Shown here piece after piece: positions 56,513-64,000 of a DNA stretch of 64,000 nucleotides. The DNA is taken from NCBI GenBank assembly GCA_902592545.1, contig CACJFA010000003.1:1-64000 (forward strand), given 5' to 3'. The DNA is from an uncultured Pelagibacteraceae bacterium. GTDB lineage: Bacteria > Pseudomonadota > Alphaproteobacteria > Pelagibacterales > Pelagibacteraceae. Made by a program: the position numbers and the translations under genes. The first letter of the stretch is position 1, and each line of letters starts with the position of its first letter. The notes under the pieces are model-generated. The model was not told the origin of the DNA. It searched no databases and worked only from the letters and a program-made list of their open reading frames with translations.

Positions 56513-57412
56513 TTAACTATAATTTTTTATCCAATGTTTAGCTATATCTACTCTTTTGCAGATCCAAATATCCTTAAATTTTGTGATGTAATTTAAAAAT
56601 TTTTTAAGAGACTGTATTCTACCAGGTCTTCCAATTAATCTACAATGCAAGCCAACCGACATCATCTTTGGTGAAGTTTTTCCTTCCTCATAAAGGGCAT
56701 CGAAACTATCTTTTAAATAATTATAAAATTGTTCACCCGAATTAAATCCTTGATTAGTTGTAAACCTCATATCATTGTTATCAAGTGTGTAAGGAACCAT
56801 TAGTTGTTTTTTATTACCTTTTTTTATCCAGTAAGGAAGATCATCACTATATGTGTCGCTACAGTATAAAAAACTACCATTATCAATTACTAAATCTAAA
56901 GTATTTTCGCTACACCTACCGGTGTACCAACCAGCAGGTTGATTACCAAAAATCTTCTTTATAGATTTTACTGCAAGCTTCATATCATTTTTTTCTTTTT
57001 TCTTTGATACATTTTGATAGTCAATCCATCTCCACCCATGACTAGCAACTTCATAATTTGCTTTTTTTATAGCCGAACAAACTTCTTTATTTCTTTCTAA
57101 TGCCATACCAACTCCAAAAATAGTAAGTGGAATTCTCTTTTTATTAAATAGATCATGAATTCTCCAAAACCCTCTTCTTGATCCATATTCATAAATTGAT
57201 TCCATATTTAAGTGCCGACCTTTAATTGGTTTTGCTCCTATAATTTCTGATAAAAATACTTCTGAAGTTTTATCACCATGAAGAGTACAATTCTCTGCTC
57301 CTTCCTCGTAATTAAGTACAAATTGCAAAGCCAACTTAGCATTACCAGGCCACTTTACTTTAACTTTTTGGGAACCATATCCTACCAAATCTCTTGGGTA
57401 TTTTTTTTTCAT
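56513..57412 (-). CDS. puuE: allantoinase, polysaccharide-deacetylase type
   Basis: YPRDLVGYGSQKVKVKWPGNAKLALQFVLNYEEGAENCTLHGD; SHGWRWIDYQ; in operon with allA and alc. Confidence 0.93.
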   Translation of the reverse strand: MKKKYPRDLVGYGSQKVKVKWPGNAKLALQFVLNYEEGAENCTLHGDKTSEVFLSEIIGAKPIKGRHLNMESIYEYGSRRGFWRIHDLFNKKRIPLTIFGVGMALERNKEVCSAIKKANYEVASHGWRWIDYQNVSKKKEKNDMKLAVKSIKKIFGNQPAGWYTGRCSENTLDLVIDNGSFLYCSDTYSDDLPYWIKKGNKKQLMVPYTLDNNDMRFTTNQGFNSGEQFYNYLKDSFDALYEEGKTSPKMMSVGLHCRLIGRPGRIQSLKKFLNYITKFKDIWICKRVDIAKHWIKNYS

Positions 57413-57900
57413 TTTTTCAAAATAATTTTATCTTTTTTAAATTTATATATAACGAGATTGTTTCCTTTTCCTTTTCTATCAACAATTAGAAAATTCATAT
57501 TTTTCATAGAAATCAACGGAAAGTGCCAAATACCAGCATTGTAATTAACCCCAGTTTGTTTTGGGACTAAAAAGGATTGGATTTTATTTACATCTGGTTT
57601 ATCTCCTTTTGGTGCTACAAACACTAAAAATTTTGTATCTTCCATAGGTATAAAGGCTTGGCTTCCTAAAGGATGTTTTTCCATCATATCAATTTTCATA
57701 GGAAACCTTCTTTTTTTGGCTTTAAAAATACTTACAATTGCTTTCCCTTTGTTTTTAGATGCATCTACGTTTATCAAATTATCAAATCTTTTTGCATACC
57801 CATTATTAATATTTATAGGATTTTTTTTTGATGTATCTATTAATTGACCAAATTTAGAAAAATTTTTTTTAGTAATTTTTTTTGCTTTTATTATTTTCAT
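57409..57900 (-). CDS. allA: ureidoglycolate lyase
   Basis: MEKHPLGSQAFIPMEDTKFLVFVAP; NAGIWHFPLIS; operon context. Confidence 0.92.
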   Translation of the reverse strand: MKIIKAKKITKKNFSKFGQLIDTSKKNPININNGYAKRFDNLINVDASKNKGKAIVSIFKAKKRRFPMKIDMMEKHPLGSQAFIPMEDTKFLVFVAPKGDKPDVNKIQSFLVPKQTGVNYNAGIWHFPLISMKNMNFLIVDRKGKGNNLVIYKFKKDKIILKK

Positions 57901-58883
57901 CTCACAAAATTTCCGAATGCCCTTATTCTTGAAATTCCACCGTCTGGATAGATATTTATTCTAAGATAATTTTCCTTATTTCTCTTAATTAAGAATTTTT
58001 TAAAAATATGTTTCTTGTGAGCTGAAAGTTTTGACTTATTTAAAATAAACTTCCAATTTTTTGAATTATTGACAATTGATTTATTGGACACATCTTTTGA
58101 AATGCTTGCAGTTTGAATTGAACAACTATCGGGATAATTTCCTTTAAAATGATGGGTATCTATCTCTAGTTTTTTTATTAATCCTGGTTTTCCAAATTTT
58201 ATTATAAGCCAATCAAAGTTTTTTCCTCTACTTCTTCTTGTTTCCCAACCATCTCCCATATTTTTTCCTTTACCAGGTGCTATGATATTTTCAGCCCTGC
58301 CGAAATGTTCATTATTACAACCAATAATTGAAGCGCCATTTAAAACAGATGTAAGGTTGATAGTTTTGTTATTTAAAAAGTTTTTCTCCATTTCAATTTT
58401 TCCATAAAGCCTTAGTCTTGCAACTCCACCATCTGGAAAAATGTTTAGTCTTATATAATTAAAAACAGATTTGTTGTTTGATTTGAAGCTATGGTTTCGG
58501 CTTGGTCCAAGTTTTTTTTTGCTCAGTAAAGAAATCCATTTTGTTTTCTTATTAGGCTTTGTTTTGCTTAAGCAACCCTCTAACGAAGCATGTGTGGGCT
58601 GATTTCCATTGAAATGCGTTGTGTCAATGTCTATATCAAATATCTTTCCAGGTTTACCAAGTTTTAAAATTAAATAATCAAACCCTTTTGATCTTCTTCT
58701 CCTTGTTTCCCATCCATCCATCCATTTACCATGTTTGTCAAATAGTCCATCTTTAAAAACTGGAGTTTCGATGTTTAATATTCTATGAGCAGCTGCAAAA
58801 AAATCGTCAGTCTTAAATATAACTTTAGTTCCAATTCTTGGATCCGCTAAGTTAATCATTTTTGCATTTATAAATTTTTTCAT
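57897..58883 (-). CDS. alc: allantoicase
   Basis: Two homologous repeats: DGWETRRRRSKGFDYLILKLGKPG...THFNGNQP and DGWETRRSRGKNFDWLIIKFGKPG...HHFKGNYP. Confidence 0.95.
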   Translation of the reverse strand: MKKFINAKMINLADPRIGTKVIFKTDDFFAAAHRILNIETPVFKDGLFDKHGKWMDGWETRRRRSKGFDYLILKLGKPGKIFDIDIDTTHFNGNQPTHASLEGCLSKTKPNKKTKWISLLSKKKLGPSRNHSFKSNNKSVFNYIRLNIFPDGGVARLRLYGKIEMEKNFLNNKTINLTSVLNGASIIGCNNEHFGRAENIIAPGKGKNMGDGWETRRSRGKNFDWLIIKFGKPGLIKKLEIDTHHFKGNYPDSCSIQTASISKDVSNKSIVNNSKNWKFILNKSKLSAHKKHIFKKFLIKRNKENYLRINIYPDGGISRIRAFGNFVR

Positions 58884-59377
58884 TTTTTATTTATTTCATT
58901 CAAACGAAAGGTTGCGATTTTTTTTACTTGTTTTTTTGCTTCAAGGAATTCACTTTCTACATCACTTTGTATTCTTTGTCTAAAATTATTCAAAATTTCA
59001 TTTTTATCTTTGCCTTTTACGGCAATTATAAAAGGAAAATTAAACTTTTTTTTATATTCTGAGTTTAATTTTTTAAATTCTTCATATTCATCATTAGAAC
59101 ATTGGTTTAATTTTGCAGAGGCTTGTTCTGATATAGATTCAGATGTCATTTTTTTTGCTATAGCAAGCTCAGGATGCGCATTTAAAATCTCTAAAATTTT
59201 ATTCTTTTCGTAATTTTCATAAATATTAAGCATTTTAAACACAATATCTTCAAAGTTTTTAAATGGTTTTAACTCAAAAGCTTCCATAGCAACGGACTCA
59301 GTTTTTTCAAAAACATTACCAAATATAGACAAAAAATCAGACTTGTTAAGATCGTTAATGTTATCTATTGTTCTCAT
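58880..59377 (-). CDS. uraD: OHCU decarboxylase
   Basis: ILNAHPELAIAKKMTSESISEQASAKLNQCS; FPFIIAVKGKDKNEILNNFRQRI; start trimmed to MRTIDNIND. Confidence 0.92.
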   Translation of the reverse strand: MRTIDNINDLNKSDFLSIFGNVFEKTESVAMEAFELKPFKNFEDIVFKMLNIYENYEKNKILEILNAHPELAIAKKMTSESISEQASAKLNQCSNDEYEEFKKLNSEYKKKFNFPFIIAVKGKDKNEILNNFRQRIQSDVESEFLEAKKQVKKIATFRLNEINKK

Positions 59378-59425
59378 ATAACCTTTTAAAAATTTAAGTT
59401 TGAAATTAAAAGATACTATAATTTT

Positions 59426-59776
59426 ATGACAAAGCTCACAACTCATGTTTTAGATGTGTATTCTGGTAAACCTGGCAAAGGTATCTTGGTTGAGTTGTTT
59501 TATATTAATAATTCAGAACGAAAAAAATTAACATCAACAAAACTCAATGACGATGGTAGAGCTAATTCACCATTAGCAGAGGGAGATGTTTTTATTAAAG
59601 GTAAATATGAATTAATTTTTCATATTGGTGATTATTTTAAAAATACATCTTCAGCTAGCGATTTACCATTCTTGGATGATGTTGTTATAAGATTTGGTAT
59701 TTCAGATCCCTCACAGCATTACCATGTTCCTTTACTTGTTTCACCTTGGAGTTATTCTACTTATAGAGGTAGTTAA
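59426..59776 (+). CDS. uraH: 5-hydroxyisourate hydrolase
   Basis: LTTHVLDVYSGKPGKGILVEL; HYHVPLLVSPWSYSTYRGS C-terminal signature. Confidence 0.96.
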   Translation: MTKLTTHVLDVYSGKPGKGILVELFYINNSERKKLTSTKLNDDGRANSPLAEGDVFIKGKYELIFHIGDYFKNTSSASDLPFLDDVVIRFGISDPSQHYHVPLLVSPWSYSTYRGS

Positions 59777-61213
59777 GTGATATCGAGTTCTGTTAAATTT
59801 CTATTAAATGACAAGCTTATAGCAATCAAAAATCCAGATCCAAATCAAACGTTACTTAATTATATTAGAACTGAATTAAAAAAGACCGGAACTAAAGAAG
59901 GATGTTCGGAGGGTGGTTGTGGTGCATGTACAATTGTTTTGGGTGAATTAGTCGATAATAAAATTGTATATAAAGCAATTAATTCTTGTATTTCATTTGT
60001 CCCCTCATTGAATGGTAAGCAACTTATAATTGTTGAAGATTTAGTTTCTGAAAATGGAAAACTTCACCCAGTGCAAGATGCGATGGTAAAATTTCATGGT
60101 TCACAATGTGGTTTCTGTACGCCAGGATTTGTCATGTCTTTATTTTCAATGTTTAAAAATAACAAAAACCTCAATAATGAATTAATAACAGATTCTATAT
60201 CAGGTAATTTATGTCGCTGTACTGGTTATAGACCCATAATTGATGCTGCCAAAAGTTTAAATAAAATAAATAAGAATGATCAATTTTCCAAAAATAAAAA
60301 TAAAGTTATTCAGCAATTAAAAAAAATTAAACCGAAAAATATTTATATTAAAAAAGATGATAAAATTTATTTTTCACCAAAAAATATTAAAGATTTAAAA
60401 GGTATAATTAAAAAACATTCTAATTTTAGTTTTCTTGCTGGTGGGACTGACTTATCTTTAAAAGTCACGAAAGAAAGAAAAGAAATCCCGTTTATAATTG
60501 ATTTAAAAGAAATTAATGAATTAAATTTTATCAAGGTAAGTAAAAATTATTTAGAAGTTGGTTCTGCTACACCCTTAATAAAATTTGAAAAAGAAATTAA
60601 AAAATATTATCCAGATTTTTATTTGGTTCTAAAAAGATATGGCTCTGTTCAAATTCGAAATGTTGGAACTATAGGAGGCAATATTGCAACAGCATCTCCA
60701 ATTGGTGACTCATTGCCAATTCTATTATCTTTAAATGCAGAGGTTTTAATTGAAAGTTTTAATAAAAGAAAAGTGATACCTTTAAATAATTTTTTTCTTG
60801 ATTACAGAAAAACTAAATTAAAAAACAATGAATTTATACATTCAATAAAAATACCATTATTTAAGAAAAATATTTTTAAGGCATTTAAGATATCAAAAAG
60901 ATTTGATGATGATATTTCATCTGTTTGTGGATCTTTTAATTTTGAGATTAATAATAATAAAATTAAAGAGGTTTATATTGCATATGGAGGTATGGCTGCT
61001 GTACCAAAAAGAGCTAAAGAATGTGAAAAAATTCTTAAAAATAAGCCTCTTACCATCAATACTTTTGATCAAGCAAAAAAATATTTAGAAAAAGATTTAA
61101 GTCCTATTGGAGACATGAGAGCTAGTAAAGAATATAGACTAGAGATAGCAAAGAATTTATTGATGAAATGTTTCGTAGAAATAAATTCTAACAAGTTATC
61201 AAGAGTAAATTAA
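59777..61213 (+). CDS. xdhA: xanthine dehydrogenase small subunit (2Fe-2S plus FAD domains, GTG start)
   Basis: GCSEGGCGACTIVLGE; QCGFCTPGFVMS; NLCRCTGYRPI; FLAGGTDLSLK; RNVGTIGGNIATASPIGD. Confidence 0.95.
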   Translation: MISSSVKFLLNDKLIAIKNPDPNQTLLNYIRTELKKTGTKEGCSEGGCGACTIVLGELVDNKIVYKAINSCISFVPSLNGKQLIIVEDLVSENGKLHPVQDAMVKFHGSQCGFCTPGFVMSLFSMFKNNKNLNNELITDSISGNLCRCTGYRPIIDAAKSLNKINKNDQFSKNKNKVIQQLKKIKPKNIYIKKDDKIYFSPKNIKDLKGIIKKHSNFSFLAGGTDLSLKVTKERKEIPFIIDLKEINELNFIKVSKNYLEVGSATPLIKFEKEIKKYYPDFYLVLKRYGSVQIRNVGTIGGNIATASPIGDSLPILLSLNAEVLIESFNKRKVIPLNNFFLDYRKTKLKNNEFIHSIKIPLFKKNIFKAFKISKRFDDDISSVCGSFNFEINNNKIKEVYIAYGGMAAVPKRAKECEKILKNKPLTINTFDQAKKYLEKDLSPIGDMRASKEYRLEIAKNLLMKCFVEINSNKLSRVN

Positions 61214-63517
61214 ATGAGTAAAGAGAACTACATTGAGGAAACAAGACCACATGATAGTGCTTATAAGCATGTGAGTGGATATGCAGTGTACACTGATGAT
61301 ATTAATGAGCCAAAAAATACAATATATGGTGCTATTGGTTTAAGCAAAAAAGCCCATGCAATAATCAAAAATATAGACCTCACCGAAGTAAAAAAAAGTA
61401 AAGGAGTGATATCGGTAGTTACTCAAAGAGATATCCCTGGTGTAAATGACATAGGTCCAGTTTTTGAAGGTGATCCAATTTTTCCAGAAAAAAAAGTAGA
61501 GTTTTTTGGTCAGCCATTATTCGCTGTAGCTGCTACAACTACAGAACTTGCGAGAAAGGCAGTATTAAAAGCCAAAGTTAACTATAAAGACTTAAAACCC
61601 GTTATCACAATAAAAGAAGCTTTAAATAAGAAGCAATTTTTATTTAAACCTAGAAAAATTAAAAAAGGTAACCCTTCAAAAAAAATAAAAAATTCGAAAA
61701 ACAATTTAAAAGGAAATTTTACAACTGGAAGCCAAGAGCACTTCTATCTAGAAGGCCAGGCAGCTTTTGTTATTCCTAAAGAGGATGATAATTTTTTAGT
61801 TTATAGTTCGACGCAACACCCATCGGAAACACAACAATTAATTGCAAAAATCTTTAATCAAAAAAGCAATTCAATAAACGTTGAAGTCAGAAGAATTGGA
61901 GGTGGGTTTGGGGGAAAGGAAACAAATTTTATGACAGCGTGTATCTGTGCTTTGTTGGCAAAAAAATCAGGGCAGCCAGTCAAATTAAGATTGGATAGAG
62001 ATGATGATATAATTTTAACAGGCAAGAGACATGAATTTTTATCTGAATATGAAGTTGGTTTTAATGATCAAGGTATCATTGAAGGATTAAAGTTAAATTT
62101 ATCTTCTAATTGTGGAATGTCACCCGATTTATCAGCAGCAATAAACGAGAGAGCTTTGCTTCATGTGGATAATGCATATTATATTTCAGATATCGAGGTA
62201 ACAAATAATTTATGTAAAACAAATATCCCAACCTCAACTGCATTTAGAGGCTTTGGTGGAAATCAGGGCATGATGGCTATCGAAAATATCATAGATAATA
62301 TTGCAAGGTACTTAAAAAAAGATCCTATAGAAGTCAGAAAGAAAAATTTTTATCAAAAAGATAAAAGGAATGTAACTCATTATGGAATGACCGTTGAAGA
62401 TAATGTCATTAATGAAATATTCAAAAAATTAGAAAGTAAATCTAATTATAAGAAAAGATATTTGGATATAAGAAAATTTAATGAAAAAAATAAATTTAAA
62501 AAGAAAGGTATAGCCATTACACCTTTAAAATTTGGTATTTCATTTACAACAATTCATTTAAATCAAGCTGGAGCTTTAGTTCACATTTATACAGATGGAA
62601 GTGTTCATTTGAATCATGGAGGAATTGAAATGGGTCAGGGGACCCACACAAAGATAGCTCAAATAGTGGCTAATTCTTTAGGATTACCCTATAGTTTAGT
62701 TCATATTTCATCAACAAATACAGCCAAGGTTCCAAATACTTCAGCTAGTGCTGCTTCTTCAACAACTGATCTTAATGGTGCTGCAGCATTAAATGCAGTA
62801 GCAAAAATTAAATTAAATTTAGAAAAATTTATTAAGAAAAAATATAAGATCTACAACCAAGAGGCAGTTTATAAAGATCAATATATAATATTTGGAAATA
62901 GACAATTTGAATTTAAAAGCATAATTCAAGAGGCATATTTAAATAGAATTTCTCTTTCTTCATCAGGCTTCTACTCAACACCAAAAATTAATTTTGATAA
63001 AAAAAAATTTAGAGGAAGACCTTTTTATTACTTTTGTTACGGAGCAGCTGTTTCGGAAGTAATTGTTGATACATTGACAGGTGAAAACATACTGGAAAGA
63101 GTGGATATCTTGCATGATGCCGGTAAACCAATAAATCCAGCGCTAGAACTAGGCCAGATAGAGGGTGGTTTTGCGCAAGGACAAGGATGGTTAACAATAG
63201 AGGAATTGAATTGGAAATCAGATGGTCAGATTACAACTTTTTCTCCATCGACTTACAAAATACCTGCAGTAAGTGATATTCCAAAAAAATTTAATGTAGA
63301 AATTTTTAAAGACGGATTAAATAAAGAAAAAGTTGTTAATAAAGCAAAAACAACTGGTGAACCTCCTTTGATGCTAGCCATGAGTGTTTTTTATGCAATT
63401 AAAGATGCAGTTGCTTCAATTGGAAATTATCAGTTTGCGCCAGAACTTAATGCACCAGCAACACCTGAAAGAATTTTAATGAGTATTAACAAAATTAAAA
63501 ATAAAATAAAAAATTAA
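61214..63517 (+). CDS. xdhB: xanthine dehydrogenase molybdopterin subunit
   Basis: GSQEHFYLEGQAA; RRIGGGFGGKE; TAFRGFGGNQG; EMGQGTHTK; TGEPPLMLA. Confidence 0.95.
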   Translation: MSKENYIEETRPHDSAYKHVSGYAVYTDDINEPKNTIYGAIGLSKKAHAIIKNIDLTEVKKSKGVISVVTQRDIPGVNDIGPVFEGDPIFPEKKVEFFGQPLFAVAATTTELARKAVLKAKVNYKDLKPVITIKEALNKKQFLFKPRKIKKGNPSKKIKNSKNNLKGNFTTGSQEHFYLEGQAAFVIPKEDDNFLVYSSTQHPSETQQLIAKIFNQKSNSINVEVRRIGGGFGGKETNFMTACICALLAKKSGQPVKLRLDRDDDIILTGKRHEFLSEYEVGFNDQGIIEGLKLNLSSNCGMSPDLSAAINERALLHVDNAYYISDIEVTNNLCKTNIPTSTAFRGFGGNQGMMAIENIIDNIARYLKKDPIEVRKKNFYQKDKRNVTHYGMTVEDNVINEIFKKLESKSNYKKRYLDIRKFNEKNKFKKKGIAITPLKFGISFTTIHLNQAGALVHIYTDGSVHLNHGGIEMGQGTHTKIAQIVANSLGLPYSLVHISSTNTAKVPNTSASAASSTTDLNGAAALNAVAKIKLNLEKFIKKKYKIYNQEAVYKDQYIIFGNRQFEFKSIIQEAYLNRISLSSSGFYSTPKINFDKKKFRGRPFYYFCYGAAVSEVIVDTLTGENILERVDILHDAGKPINPALELGQIEGGFAQGQGWLTIEELNWKSDGQITTFSPSTYKIPAVSDIPKKFNVEIFKDGLNKEKVVNKAKTTGEPPLMLAMSVFYAIKDAVASIGNYQFAPELNAPATPERILMSINKIKNKIKN

Positions 63518-63518
63518 A

Positions 63519-63989
63519 ATGAAAGATAAAAAAAAATTTATGGCAAAGGCCATTGAGTTATCAATAAATAGTGCTAATACCATTGGAGGTCCCTTTGGAA
63601 GCGTTATAGTTAAGGATGATAAGATTATTGCAGAGGGCTCTAATAAAGTTACTTCTTCAAATGATCCAACTGCACATGGAGAAATAGTAGCTATTCGAGA
63701 AGCCTGTAAAAATTTAAATACTTTCGATCTTTCTGGATGTGAGATTTATACATCTTGTGAACCTTGTCCGATGTGTCTCTCAGCAATTTATTGGTCAAGA
63801 TTAGATAAAATATATTATGCAAACACTAGAGAAGATGCAAAAAATATAGATTTCGATGACTCCTTTATTTATACAGAAATCCCAAAAAAAATTGATGATA
63901 GGAAAATTAAAATGGTACAAATGCTCAGAGATGAAGCTTTAAAAGCATTTGAAATTTGGGATAAAAAAGTAGATAAAATAAAATATTAA
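63519..63989 (+). CDS. guaD: guanine deaminase (CMP/dCMP deaminase fold)
   Basis: NTIGGPFGSVIVKDDKIIAEGSNKVTSSNDPTAHGE; SCEPCPMCLSAIYWSRLDKIYYA; DFDDSFIYTEI, closely resembling Bacillus-type GuaD. Confidence 0.9.
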   Translation: MKDKKKFMAKAIELSINSANTIGGPFGSVIVKDDKIIAEGSNKVTSSNDPTAHGEIVAIREACKNLNTFDLSGCEIYTSCEPCPMCLSAIYWSRLDKIYYANTREDAKNIDFDDSFIYTEIPKKIDDRKIKMVQMLRDEALKAFEIWDKKVDKIKY

Positions 63990-64000
63990 TGGAATTTTTA

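Noticed and set aside
57897-58883. The internal duplication in alc as a novel repeat
   Set aside because: Two tandem homologous domains are the normal architecture of allantoicase

Overview
This is a 64 kb, very AT-rich, gene-dense chromosomal segment. Gene order and protein families indicate a streamlined alphaproteobacterium, most likely SAR11/Candidatus Pelagibacter (inferred, no search run). It reads from the 3' end of sucC through sucD-sucA-sucB-lpd, an acyltransferase/SGNH protein, priA, the F1-ATPase operon atpHAGDC, rppH-ctpA-rsfS-nadD-proA-proB-obg-rpmA-rplU, gloB-metW-metX, hisC-tyrA, transporters, class I lysS, pyrD, rpmB, a polyamine operon (agmatinase-like, deoxyhypusine synthase-like, ODC-like), regA, bioY, polA, chvI-chvG-ahcY-tsaE-amgK/murU-like genes, gpmA, an RND efflux pair, sseA, msrA, alkA-like and a cytochrome c. 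It ends in a divergent purine-degradation cluster (puuE-allA-alc-uraD / uraH-xdhA-xdhB-guaD). The best non-coding signal is a SAM-II riboswitch upstream of metX with a checkable pseudoknot. Other leads: a purine cluster with no visible urate oxidase, near-leaderless promoters at ahcY and rpmB, three convergent gene pairs whose two stop codons share one TTAA, and a chvIG-ahcY locus lacking the hprK/PTS genes found there in rhizobia. I saw no mobile elements, prophage, CRISPR, rRNA or tRNA, and no convincing entirely new multi-gene system.
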